A stretch of DNA of 64,000 nucleotides from an uncultured Shewanella sp. (GTDB lineage: Bacteria; Pseudomonadota; Gammaproteobacteria; Enterobacterales; Shewanellaceae): NCBI RefSeq assembly GCF_947497935.1, contig NZ_CANMIO010000006.1, positions 186,001 through 250,000 of the forward strand, written 5' to 3'. Positions 19,373-29,136 of the stretch are shown here, piece by piece; the stretch's first letter is position 1, and each line of letters opens with the position of its first letter. The translations under genes were made by a program, and so were the position numbers. The notes beneath the pieces were generated by a model. It was not told where the DNA came from. It did no database searches and worked only from the letters and a program-made list of their open reading frames with translations.

Positions 19373-20144
19373 CCAAATAGCTCGACTAGGTAGGGCTGCA
19401 ATTGAGTTAGTTATTGGGCTGGGACAAGCCGGTTTAATGCTGTGGGGCGCTATCGTACATCGCCCCAGATTGCGTAAAGGTACGCCTTTATTGCTAAAGC
19501 AGCTGTATGTTGTTGGCGTACAGTCTATGGTGATCATCTTAGTCTCCGGGCTGTTTATCGGCATGGTACTAGCGCTACAAGGCTATAATATTTTAGTAGG
19601 CTTTGGCACCGAGGAGAGCTTAGGGCCTATGGTTGCCCTAAGCTTATTGCGAGAATTAGGCCCTGTGGTGACTGCATTGCTTTTTGCTGGGCGTGCTGGC
19701 TCGGCATTAACGGCTGAGCTCGGTCTAATGAAGAGTACTGAGCAGCTATCGAGTTTAGAAATGATGGCGATTGACCCATTAAGACAGATTATTGCGCCGC
19801 GATTTTGGGCGGGGGTTATCAGTTTACCATTACTGGCACTGATGTTTACCGCCGTCGGGATCTATGGTGGTCACATTGTTGGTGTCGAGTGGAAAGGCAT
19901 TGATAGCGGTAGCTTTTGGTCAATACTTCAGGCGTCTGTTGAGTGGCGAGAAGATATCGTTAACTGCATTATCAAGAGTTTGTTGTTTGCGATCGTGGTG
20001 ACATGGATTGCGCTTTACCGAGGCTACCATGTCATTCCTAATCCTGAAGGAATTAGCAGAGCGACAACCCAGACCGTTGTGCAGTCAAGCTTAGCCGTTT
20101 TAGCACTGGACTTCTTATTGACTGCGGTAATGTTTGGTAATTAG
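19359..20144 (+). CDS. mlaE: Phospholipid transport permease MlaE
   Basis: GTG 19359 is preferred over the more upstream GTG at 19290. GAAGGA (19345-19350) sits 8 nt before it, and it gives the normal MlaE length (261 residues) starting [10 protein letters not shown]. The permease has five membrane segments and the family motif [35 protein letters not shown]. It overlaps mlaF by 14 bp. Confidence 0.94.
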   Translation: MSLIDQIARLGRAAIELVIGLGQAGLMLWGAIVHRPRLRKGTPLLLKQLYVVGVQSMVIILVSGLFIGMVLALQGYNILVGFGTEESLGPMVALSLLRELGPVVTALLFAGRAGSALTAELGLMKSTEQLSSLEMMAIDPLRQIIAPRFWAGVISLPLLALMFTAVGIYGGHIVGVEWKGIDSGSFWSILQASVEWREDIVNCIIKSLLFAIVVTWIALYRGYHVIPNPEGISRATTQTVVQSSLAVLALDFLLTAVMFGN

Positions 20145-20216
20145 TTGATATGACGAGTGTGTATTCCTAGTCGTTAATTATTATTTAGATTTGTTGAATA
20201 GAGTGGTAAATGAGTT

Positions 20217-20687
20217 ATGTTGACAAGGAAAATTGAGATTCTAGTCGGTCTATTCTTATTGTCCGGACTGGCAGCCTTCTTAGTATTAGTCTTTAACGTT
20301 GCCAATGTTGAGGTTAAATCAGGCGATAGCAGTTATACCTTATATGCCAAGTTTAGTAATATCGGCGGCCTCAAAGTTCGCTCACCAGTGAAAGTTGGTG
20401 GTGTTGTGGTCGGGCGTGTAAGCGCAATCGATCTCGACCCTGAAAAGTTAGTGCCAGTAGTGACGTTATCAATGGATAAGCGCTATCAGTATTTTCCTGA
20501 AACAAGCACCTTATCGATTTTAACTTCAGGCTTGTTAGGCGAGCAATTTCTAGGGTTAACCCCCGGGTTTATGGATGATGATATTGAGCTATTAGCCGAT
20601 GGCGACCGTATCGAAGATACCCATTCGGCGCTGGTGTTAGAAGACTTAATTGGCCAGTTCCTGTATAGCACGGGTTCAAAGGATTAA
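20217..20687 (+). CDS. mlaD: MCE-domain phospholipid carrier MlaD
   Basis: 156 residues with one N-terminal membrane helix and one MCE domain (~38-118: YTLYAKFSNIGGLKVRSPVKVGGVVVGRVSAIDLD, then SILTSGLLGEQFLGLTPG). MlaD forms a hexameric ring on MlaE in the periplasm. It is slightly shorter than E. coli MlaD but complete. Confidence 0.95.
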   Translation: MLTRKIEILVGLFLLSGLAAFLVLVFNVANVEVKSGDSSYTLYAKFSNIGGLKVRSPVKVGGVVVGRVSAIDLDPEKLVPVVTLSMDKRYQYFPETSTLSILTSGLLGEQFLGLTPGFMDDDIELLADGDRIEDTHSALVLEDLIGQFLYSTGSKD

Positions 20688-20719
20688 CCTTTCAGGATAG
20701 TAGTTGGAGTATTTAAAAA

Positions 20720-21391
20720 ATGTTTAAAGGTTTCTATCGAAGTGCGAAGTTAGTCATTATGGCGCTGCTTAGTTTGAGTGTGAGTATTAGCGCTTATGCA
20801 GAGGCAAGTACCGATATCGATCAAACCAACCCTTTTACCTTGGTTGAGGCCGTTGCGAATAAGACCTTTGAGCGTTTTCATCAAGATGAGAAACTCATTG
20901 CTGAAAATCCCGATCATTTAAAGGTTATCGTGACTGAAGAGTTGATGCCTTATGTTGATTATAAGTACGCCTCTTATAAGGTATTGGGTCAATATCTACG
21001 TGATACCACTAAAGATCAGCGTAACCGTTTTGTTGAAGCGTTTAGAGGCTATCTGATCTCGACTTACGCCCAAGCATTTACCGAATATACTGACCAAACG
21101 GTACAATACGCCAAAGCGGGAGACTTTGAGGGTGAGAAGTTCGTTAACGTTAATGTGCAGATCATCGAGCAAGGGCGTCCAGCGATCAAGTTGCAGTTTA
21201 AAGCGCGTCGTTTGAAAAACGGTAATTGGAAAGCATTTGACTTAATTGCTGAAGGCGTTAGCTTGTTATCATCTAAGCAGTCCGAAATCACTAACCTTGT
21301 ACGTCAACAAGGTATCGAATCTGTGATTACTATGCTCAATGAACGCACAAATCAACATATTGATTTAGATGCGAATGAGAAAAAGAGCTAG
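20720..21391 (+). CDS. mlaC: Periplasmic phospholipid-binding protein MlaC
   Basis: 223 residues with a signal peptide ending SAYA-EAS. The MlaC/Ttg2D fold is seen in VTEELMPYVDYKYASYKVLGQYLRDTTKDQRNRFVEAFRGYLISTYA. It shuttles phospholipid between MlaFEDB and the outer-membrane MlaA complex. Its TAG stop shares its last base with the mlaB GTG start. Confidence 0.94.
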   Translation: MFKGFYRSAKLVIMALLSLSVSISAYAEASTDIDQTNPFTLVEAVANKTFERFHQDEKLIAENPDHLKVIVTEELMPYVDYKYASYKVLGQYLRDTTKDQRNRFVEAFRGYLISTYAQAFTEYTDQTVQYAKAGDFEGEKFVNVNVQIIEQGRPAIKLQFKARRLKNGNWKAFDLIAEGVSLLSSKQSEITNLVRQQGIESVITMLNERTNQHIDLDANEKKS

Positions 21392-21684
21392 TGGCATCAT
21401 TTAAACAGCAAGGGATTAATTGCACTGTATCTGGGTGTTTGGACCAAGAGGCGGTGCGCAGTCTATGGAATGGACGAACGAGTATTTTAGATCCAGATAC
21501 CGCATTTTTGAGGCTTTCTGAAATTGAATATTGTGATAGTGCTGGCGTGGCATTTTTACTTGAGTTAGTCAGTACTTTTGCTGCGAAAGGCGCGAGCTTA
21601 AAGCTTGTGTCGCCTTCAGAGCAGCTTAAGAAATTTATTGTATTATACGATTTAAACGACTTCTTTATCGAAGAAGCTAAGTAA
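21391..21684 (+). CDS. mlaB: STAS-domain protein MlaB
   Basis: 97 residues, GTG start overlapping the mlaC stop by one base. A STAS domain with the core EIEYCDSAGVAFLLELVSTF. MlaB binds MlaF and regulates the ATPase. It sits in the usual operon position. Confidence 0.92.
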   Translation: MASFKQQGINCTVSGCLDQEAVRSLWNGRTSILDPDTAFLRLSEIEYCDSAGVAFLLELVSTFAAKGASLKLVSPSEQLKKFIVLYDLNDFFIEEAK

Positions 21685-21697
21685 GGTGAACTGTTCC

Positions 21698-21949
21698 ATG
21701 GAATGTAAAGAAATTGAAACCATCCTTTTAAACGAGCTTTCTTTAGAGGAAGTTAAAGTGACCCAAGAAGGGACACACTACAAGATTGTTGCTGTAGGTG
21801 AATGCTTTGACGGTATGGGACGAGTTAAGCAGCAACAAACAATTTACGGCCCATTAATGGCTCACATTACTAGCGGTGAGTTACACGCTATTACGATTAA
21901 TGCATTCACGCCTACCCAATGGAAGCGTGAAAAAGTCTTTAATATGTAA
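21698..21949 (+). CDS. ibaG: BolA-family iron-sulfur/acid stress protein IbaG
   Basis: ATG 21698 (83 residues) is chosen over the GTG at 21686 because GGTGA lies 8 nt before it and the product then aligns end to end with E. coli IbaG (84 aa). Family core: VGECFDGMGRVKQQQTIYGPLM and the closing HAITINAFTPTQWKREK. It probably works with monothiol glutaredoxin on Fe-S clusters. It lies between mlaB and murA, as in E. coli. Confidence 0.92.
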   Translation: MECKEIETILLNELSLEEVKVTQEGTHYKIVAVGECFDGMGRVKQQQTIYGPLMAHITSGELHAITINAFTPTQWKREKVFNM

Positions 21950-21961
21950 TTGCGGATTTAG

Positions 21962-23233
<1,272 letters not shown>

Positions 23234-23253
23234 CCCTTAAACTGTTATCAATG

Positions 23254-23292
23254 AAAAGCCATTTAAGTATATTCACTTAAGTGGCTTTTTTG
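23254..23292 (+). terminator. Rho-independent terminator after murA
   Basis: AAGCCATTTAAGT (23256-23268) pairs with ACTTAAGTGGCTT (23275-23287), one G-T pair, followed by T-rich sequence. Confidence 0.9.
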
Positions 23293-23376
23293 TTTTATGA
23301 GCTAGCGCAAATAACAAACAGGTGAAACAAGAAGCAGATCAAATCAAACTTTAGTATTGGGTGCTATCTTTGTGTC

Positions 23377-24774
23377 ATGCCAGTATTTGTCACGTTTAAC
23401 ATCTATCTCTTTTATGGGCTCGTTTTCTTCTCGATGGGCTGTGCCGTAGTGTTTCGAAATTTTCGTTACAGCCAATTAAAGGTGGCTCCCACACTTTGGG
23501 CTCTGGCCATATTCGGTTTTTCCCATGCTTTTCATGAATGGTCAGAGCTTTACGTACTTATCTTTTCAGACCATATCGCTCCTGAATACCGCTTATTAAC
23601 CCAATGGCTCTGTTTGGCTAAGCTGTTCCTATCCTACGCCGCCTTAATGGTGTTTGCTTGGCAGATCCTAATGATCAGTAATAAACGTCTAGCATACATA
23701 GGACACGGGATGATTATTGCCCTGTTACTGAGTTACGCCTACATAGTGCTCCCTGATCTGCATCATTTAGCGGTGAACAAGACTGGTTTTGAAGAAGCTA
23801 GCCGATATACTCGAATATTAATTGGCTTCGGCTCTGCTGCTTTGGCTGGTGTTGGTATGGTTGTTTACGGCAACAGTTTACGCCAAGAAGAGCACAGTTA
23901 TGGTTTTTATTTTGCACTGTGTGGCATAGGTTTAATGATTTATGGTGTGCTATCTGGGCTAGTACCGACGGAGTATCACTATAGCGTACCTATTTACCGG
24001 ACATTGGCGGGTGGCATTATCCTAGTGGCTTTATTTAAGGCACTTAAAGTCTTTGACCTAGAGAAAGAGCGTAAGACAGCAGCTAAGCTTAAGCGGGCGA
24101 TTGAAGCGGATAAATATAAGGCTATTGGCCAATTGGCTATGGGAGTCGCCCATGAGATCAACAATCCATTGGCTTCCTCCTCCTTAGCGCTGGACCTTTG
24201 GGAGCGAAAGCACTCACAAGTTTCTGAGTCTGAAGCTAATTACCTAAGTCGTGTTCGCTTGGGGATTGAACGCGCATCATCTATCAGTAAAGAACTGTTG
24301 AACTATGCCAGGCCTGCATCGGGTAAGCGCTGTTTTGTTGCCTTGAGAGAAGTTTTAGACTCCGGTGTGAAGTTACTGTCACACAGAACTAAGCAGTATA
24401 ATATTCAGTTGGATTGCAGTGACAATATCGTCTTATATGCCGAGAGAATTAAACTAGAAGAGCTATTCATAAACCTGCTGTGTAATGCCATTGATGCTTC
24501 ACCCGCGAATAGTTCAATTATCGTCAGTGCTAAACAAGATGAGCAACAGGTATTTGTGGTAGTAGAAGATTTCGGCTGCGGCATGGGGGAAGAGTTGCTG
24601 GCTCGAGCTACAGAGCTATTTTACTCGACTAAGGCTGTAGGTCAGGGGACGGGATTAGGTTTGGCAATTTGTGAACAAATCGTATCACTACATAATGGGA
24701 AAATGCATATTGTGAGTAGCGAAGGAAAGGGCACGCGCGTAGAGCTAACATTTTATCGGGAACATCACTCATGA
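23377..24774 (+). CDS. Membrane sensor histidine kinase
   Basis: 465 residues. The first ~225 residues are six to seven hydrophobic helices with short loops, resembling an integral membrane sensor rather than a periplasmic one. A short coiled linker leads to a HisKA-like dimerisation motif with His259 in MGVAHEINNPLASS. The HATPase domain follows with N box NLLCNAIDAS, G1 EDFGCGMG and G2 GQGTGLGLAICEQIV. The stop overlaps the response regulator start (ATGA), so the two form a couple. An octahaem cytochrome follows; the signal is unknown. Confidence 0.88.
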   Translation: MPVFVTFNIYLFYGLVFFSMGCAVVFRNFRYSQLKVAPTLWALAIFGFSHAFHEWSELYVLIFSDHIAPEYRLLTQWLCLAKLFLSYAALMVFAWQILMISNKRLAYIGHGMIIALLLSYAYIVLPDLHHLAVNKTGFEEASRYTRILIGFGSAALAGVGMVVYGNSLRQEEHSYGFYFALCGIGLMIYGVLSGLVPTEYHYSVPIYRTLAGGIILVALFKALKVFDLEKERKTAAKLKRAIEADKYKAIGQLAMGVAHEINNPLASSSLALDLWERKHSQVSESEANYLSRVRLGIERASSISKELLNYARPASGKRCFVALREVLDSGVKLLSHRTKQYNIQLDCSDNIVLYAERIKLEELFINLLCNAIDASPANSSIIVSAKQDEQQVFVVVEDFGCGMGEELLARATELFYSTKAVGQGTGLGLAICEQIVSLHNGKMHIVSSEGKGTRVELTFYREHHS

Positions 24775-25409
24775 CTGCAATTTTGTTGGCGGAGGACGAT
24801 AGGGAACTGAGCCTGAATATGGTCGAAATTCTCGAGCTTGAAGGTTTTAGTGTTACTGCGGTTGAAAGCGCGGAGGAGGCAATCCTTGCCAGTGAAAAGC
24901 AGCACTTTGATATTGCCTTGATGGACTTGTTAATGTCAGGAATGACCGGGGTTGAAGCCATTTCTAATCTGCGCCAAAACCAGCCTTTAATCGCAGTCAT
25001 TATTATCACTGCCTATGCTACTGTCGACACCGCTGTGGATGCGATGAAAAAAGGAGCTGATAGCGTGATGACCAAGCCTTTTAAAAGTCATGAACTCATA
25101 GTGACGATAAGGCGAAGTTTGGCGGAGAAACAACTGTTCAAGAGCCGTGTCGATCTTGACCCTGATTTAGTTTACGGTGCGCTGGCTAATCCTTTTCGAC
25201 GTAAAGCTCTTACAGTGCTTGCAACACATAAAGCGCTGAAGTTTATGGATCTATGCCGTCTAGTTGAAATTGAAGACCATACTAAGTTTAATTTCCATCT
25301 GCGCCAGTTAAAGAAGGCTGGGCTTGTTACGCAAAATGAGAACAAGATCTACATTTTGACAAATACCGGTCAATTTGTGATAACAAATCATAACATTTCT
25401 CAGGGTTGA
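24771..25409 (+). CDS. Response regulator with ArsR-like winged-helix output
   Basis: 212 residues. The receiver (~1-120) carries the acidic pair EDD (residues 8-10), Asp51 in LMDLLMSGMTG and Lys in MTKPFKS. The output (~130-205) does not look like OmpR, NarL or NtrC. It reads YGALANPFRRKALTVLATHKALKFMDLC...HLRQLKKAGLV, an ArsR/archaeal-type winged helix with the typical 'NP.R..iL..L' start. This combination is uncommon in proteobacteria. It overlaps the kinase gene and may regulate the octahaem cytochrome gene 191 bp downstream. Confidence 0.85.
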   Translation: MTAILLAEDDRELSLNMVEILELEGFSVTAVESAEEAILASEKQHFDIALMDLLMSGMTGVEAISNLRQNQPLIAVIIITAYATVDTAVDAMKKGADSVMTKPFKSHELIVTIRRSLAEKQLFKSRVDLDPDLVYGALANPFRRKALTVLATHKALKFMDLCRLVEIEDHTKFNFHLRQLKKAGLVTQNENKIYILTNTGQFVITNHNISQG

Positions 25410-25600
25410 TTTTTTTAATTAAAACAATAGCTTAGATTGCTGTTGATAACTATAGTTCACAACTTTCTGATAGTGGTGAATTCTAGTTATCTATCCCTTT
25501 AGTAGTAACTCTTCAATACTTGAAACATGTCCATAGAGGCATATCAATCGCCATTCCCTGCAACGTTGGCGATGTGAATAGCAATGTTGAGGATGAACTT

Positions 25601-27274
25601 ATGAACGCACAAATCCCATGTAAAAAACTACTTCTTGCCAGCATGATCACCATGTTGGTTGCTTGTGGTAGTGATAACGATAACGAAGTAAACCTACCTG
25701 TTGAGAACACTGCACCCGTAGCGGTGGCTGATTTTGCCAATGTCTTGGCTGAAGATGTCGTGACAATTGATGTACTTGCCAATGATACCGATGCCGACGG
25801 TGATACATTATCCATCGTGTCAGTAGATTCAGATAGCGCAGTGATTAAAGATGGCAAGGTCGACTTTACAGCTGGTACTGAAGCGGGCGAAGTGAAGTTT
25901 AATTACACTATCACCGACGGTACCGATGAAGCATCGGCGGTAGTGACGGTAACTGTTGAGGCACTGCCAGTACCCGAGCCTTTAGCTTATGTTGGCAGCG
26001 CCGCTTGTGCAGGCTGTCATAGCGGTCAACATGAAACCTTTAGTAAGACAGGCCATAACTTTAAGATCCAAAAGATCGCAAATGGTGAGCAACCAACTTT
26101 CCCCTATACACCTGAAGCAACCATTACAGGTGCTATCGACTTGCTACAGTTTGCTGGTCCAGATGGCGATGGCACAACTAACAACGCCTTAGGCGCGCCA
26201 ACCAGCTACGACGATGTCACTTATGTTGTTGGTGGCTACCACTGGAAGATGCGCTGGTTAGATGCTGATGGTTATATTGTCACTGGCACTAACGTGCAAT
26301 ATAACATTCGTAATAGCGCTGATGAGTTGAATACTCCGGAAAACCACCCTAATGATCCTGATGTGATGGGTAACTATAAAACCGGTGATATGAACTATCA
26401 GTATAAGTGTGGTAACTGCCATACAACAGGTTGGAAGCGTACTACCACTGAAGATGGCGATGTAAGAAATCCAGATAGACAGGATGGTCTACCTGGTATG
26501 GGGGGCACTTTTGCTGAGCAAGGTGTTCAGTGTGAAGCTTGTCATGGTGCAGGTAGTGACCATATTAAGGCGCCTTCAAAAGCCAACATTACTAAGCTTG
26601 CTGTAGCACGCTCTACTGAAGACTTCTTGTCTGAGGATATGGCATTTGGTAAAGCGGTAACCTGTGCTGAGTGTCATACACGTGATGGTGAGAAGGATTA
26701 CCCAACTTACATTAGCGCCTATAACGCAGCCTTCCCTGATGGCAGTCAAGTGGGTGGACGTATTATTGCATCAGGAGGTGGTTTATCTAAACACCACCAG
26801 ACCGGCGATGAAATGTTAGGTGTCGTACCTGAAGCGTACGGTGACTATAAAGCTGGTGATGAGATTGGTCCGAAACGTAATATGAGCTGTACTACTTGTC
26901 ATGACTCACACAAGTCTACCGTGAATCAGGATAGTGATGATGGTCTACACATGGGAGCAGTGAAAGAGTGTACGGCTTGTCATGAAAAGGAGTTTGCGGA
27001 AAATACTTGGGCTGCTGGGCCACATGCAGCGGCTGAGTGTACAACTTGTCATATGCCAGAGCAGGCTAAGAGCGCAGTCAGTAAAGTGGTTAACGGTGTA
27101 ACCTTTGGCGATGTGAAATCTCACTTATTCACGATTGACTTAGACCCTGCGGCTAAGCAGTTCACCGAAGATGGTAAGTTCCAGATGCCTTGGTCAACTG
27201 CGCAGTACTCTTGTGGTAAGTGTCATGCAGACTATAGCGATAGAGCCGCGGCACTACCTAAAATCCATAAATAA
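25601..27274 (+). CDS. Octahaem c-type cytochrome lipoprotein with cadherin-like N-terminal domain
   Basis: ATG 25601 is preferred over the ATG at 25520: GAGGA lies just upstream and the product begins with a lipoprotein signal peptide, lipobox MLVAC, Cys22 (557 residues). Residues ~35-125 form a cadherin/VCBS-like beta domain (APVAVADFANVLAEDVV, DVLANDTDADGD). Eight CxxCH haem sites follow: CAGCH, CGNCH, CEACH, CAECH, CTTCH, CTACH, CTTCH, CGKCH. It is probably anchored to the outer membrane or periplasmic face and acts in respiratory electron transfer. Its substrate is not evident. Confidence 0.88.
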   Translation: MNAQIPCKKLLLASMITMLVACGSDNDNEVNLPVENTAPVAVADFANVLAEDVVTIDVLANDTDADGDTLSIVSVDSDSAVIKDGKVDFTAGTEAGEVKFNYTITDGTDEASAVVTVTVEALPVPEPLAYVGSAACAGCHSGQHETFSKTGHNFKIQKIANGEQPTFPYTPEATITGAIDLLQFAGPDGDGTTNNALGAPTSYDDVTYVVGGYHWKMRWLDADGYIVTGTNVQYNIRNSADELNTPENHPNDPDVMGNYKTGDMNYQYKCGNCHTTGWKRTTTEDGDVRNPDRQDGLPGMGGTFAEQGVQCEACHGAGSDHIKAPSKANITKLAVARSTEDFLSEDMAFGKAVTCAECHTRDGEKDYPTYISAYNAAFPDGSQVGGRIIASGGGLSKHHQTGDEMLGVVPEAYGDYKAGDEIGPKRNMSCTTCHDSHKSTVNQDSDDGLHMGAVKECTACHEKEFAENTWAAGPHAAAECTTCHMPEQAKSAVSKVVNGVTFGDVKSHLFTIDLDPAAKQFTEDGKFQMPWSTAQYSCGKCHADYSDRAAALPKIHK

Positions 27275-27308
27275 CAATAAGCTCATCATTATTTAGTCCC
27301 TGCCGACA

Positions 27309-27345
27309 AGCCACGCTAACGTATTTAGCGTGGCTTTTTTTATGG
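27309..27345 (+). terminator. Rho-independent terminator after the octahaem cytochrome gene
   Basis: AAGCCACGCTAA pairs with TTAGCGTGGCTT across a short loop and is followed by T7. Confidence 0.9.
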
Positions 27346-27454
27346 GGGAAGCACTAGCTTGGTCTGGGTGAGAGTTAATTAAGTTTAATCTGAAATAAGT
27401 GAGTGATTGCAAGCAGTTTGCTAGTGTTAGTCTAAATCAGCAACGGAGAGCATT

Positions 27455-27619
27455 ATGGTATCATGGATGAGAGTGGCTATTTTAGCCGCCTTGATTAGCG
27501 CAGCGATAGGCTGTTATGCGGCAGGAATGGCAAAAGGGGCGGCAGGCCTAATTATTATTGGCGTATTACTTGAGCTGGCATTTTGGATTGGCGTGTTCAA
27601 GCAAAGTCGTAGGTCCTAG
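27455..27619 (+). CDS. Small two-helix membrane protein (54 aa)
   Basis: A short frame, ATG 27455 to TAG 27617-27619, with GGAGAG just upstream. The product begins MVSWMRVAILAALISAAIGC and has two hydrophobic stretches (about residues 6-23 and 31-48) and a basic end KQSRRS. The strong ribosome-binding site, the hydrophobic pattern and the terminator-like hairpin at 27674-27705 support a real gene. No family is recognised. Confidence 0.6.
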   Translation: MVSWMRVAILAALISAAIGCYAAGMAKGAAGLIIIGVLLELAFWIGVFKQSRRS

Positions 27620-27673
27620 GAAAAGCAGGAAAGCTGAGGACGTCGTTTTAGCAAGAAAGTCGAATGAAATGAA

Positions 27674-27706
27674 AAAGGCAAAACAGCTGATACTGTTTTG
27701 CCTTTA
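27674..27706 (+). terminator. Hairpin/terminator after the small membrane protein gene
   Basis: A perfect 13-bp stem, AAAGGCAAAACAG (27674-27686) and CTGTTTTGCCTTT (27693-27705), with a 6-nt loop. The T run is short, but the stem is flanked by A5 and T3 and could serve both strands. Confidence 0.6.
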
Positions 27707-27746
27707 TGGGTTTTGTTTAATGCTAGAACCTAGGTTCTTCTTTTAA

Positions 27747-27815
27747 GTAGGTCGGTATTTATGCCGTCATTTATCTATATTAAATCCAAGATTAATGGGC
27801 TAAAGCCCAACCTAC
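27747..27815. repeat. REP-like inverted pair
   Basis: GTAGGTCGG (from 27747) faces CCAACCTAC (ending 27815). Each arm carries its own small palindrome, the second being GGGCTAAAGCCC. This resembles the 'GTAGGTTGGGCTTTAGCCC' intergenic repeats found across gammaproteobacteria. It lies between the small membrane protein gene and the 3' end of degS. Confidence 0.55.
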
Positions 27816-27917
27816 AGTTATCAAGCTTCTTCAGTGACGTTGTCACATCCGTTAGGCCGTAGGCTAGGCCGCTCGTCTTAGCTTGTATCGTCTTTTCATC
27901 TCAGCTCTTCCTAAAAC

Positions 27918-29000
27918 CTAATTATAATGAACCGGCTTTTCGGCTATCACTACAGGCACTTCGTAAGATTTACCATCTCGAATAACTGTCATCATCACCT
28001 TTTTTCCTGGAGTGGTTTCAGCAATTCTATCCATTAGCATCTCAACACCAGGGATAGACTCACCCTCATACTTAGTGATCACATCGCGGGGTTGAAGCTT
28101 AGCCTGCGCTGCCGGGCCGTTACGGTCAATACTGGTAATAACAACACCAGTTAAGTCGGGTAGGTTTAAAATTTGCGCCATCACAGGACCTACGGGCTCA
28201 CCACCAATACCAAGGGCACCACGAATAACACGGCCATTCTTTATTAGTTTACCCATAATGCTGTGGGCTAGCTTAATTGGAATCGCGAAGTTAATACCGT
28301 GGCCACCACCTTCACCGCCAATCTGGAAGGCTGCAGTGTTAATACCAATAAGCTGACCTGTGGTATCGATTAGTGCGCCACCCGAGTTACCAGCATTAAT
28401 TGCTGCATCGGTCTGTAGGAAGTCTAAGTAACCAGAACTTAAGCCGTTACGGCCTGTTGCACTGATGATCCCTTGGGTTATGGTTTGGCCAAGGTTGTAT
28501 GGATTACCAATAGCCAGAACGACATCACCGACACGTGCGGGGATCTCTAAACTGACAGGGACAACAGGAAGATTATCACCTTCAACTTTGAGTACGGCTA
28601 AGTCGGTTTCGGGATCGGAGCCCACGACTTCAGAGGTGAACTTACGGCCATCTTGTAGGGCGACGACGATTTCATCGGCCTTCTTGATAACGTGATAGTT
28701 GGTAAGAATGTAACCCTCTTTACTCATTATCACGCCTGAACCGAGTCCTTGAAGGGAACCTGGGTTTAACGGTTTAGATTGATCTATGCTCAAGCTATAG
28801 ATGTTGACTACAGCAGGTGCAGCTCTACGCACAGCTTTCGAGAAAGAGAGTTCGTTGCTACTTGTCGAAACTCGGCTAGTGATGCCATTGGTTAAGCTCT
28901 GGCCGGTAATAAGTGGCAAAACAAAAATAATAACTGCAGCCATGATAAGGCCAAACAGAATGGCTTTACCGACATATATGAGAGTGTCTTTAATGATCAT
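27918..29000 (-). CDS. degS: Outer-membrane stress sensor protease DegS
   Basis: 360 residues with an N-terminal membrane anchor, a trypsin-like domain and a single PDZ domain, which separates DegS from two-PDZ DegP/DegQ. The catalytic triad is seen in NYHVI (His), DPETDLAVL (Asp) and NAGNSGGAL (Ser). In E. coli, DegS senses misfolded outer-membrane proteins and cleaves RseA to release sigma E. It is downstream of degQ on the same strand, 136 bp apart with a terminator between. Confidence 0.95.
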   Translation of the reverse strand: MIIKDTLIYVGKAILFGLIMAAVIIFVLPLITGQSLTNGITSRVSTSSNELSFSKAVRRAAPAVVNIYSLSIDQSKPLNPGSLQGLGSGVIMSKEGYILTNYHVIKKADEIVVALQDGRKFTSEVVGSDPETDLAVLKVEGDNLPVVPVSLEIPARVGDVVLAIGNPYNLGQTITQGIISATGRNGLSSGYLDFLQTDAAINAGNSGGALIDTTGQLIGINTAAFQIGGEGGGHGINFAIPIKLAHSIMGKLIKNGRVIRGALGIGGEPVGPVMAQILNLPDLTGVVITSIDRNGPAAQAKLQPRDVITKYEGESIPGVEMLMDRIAETTPGKKVMMTVIRDGKSYEVPVVIAEKPVHYN

Positions 29001-29085
29001 GTCTGAGAATAAATACTGAAAAGATGAAATATATTAACATGATTGTACTAGCTTGTACGCAATCATGAAAAAGCGCTTTAAATCC

Positions 29086-29118
29086 AAAAAGAGAGCCGAG
29101 CAAATGGCTCGGCTCTCG
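29086..29118 (-). terminator. Rho-independent terminator after degQ
   Basis: GAGAGCCGAGC pairs with GCTCGGCTCTC across a short loop. Read on the minus strand it is followed by T5. It separates degQ from degS. Confidence 0.88.
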
Positions 29119-29136
29119 ACTGGACGATTGGAGTGC

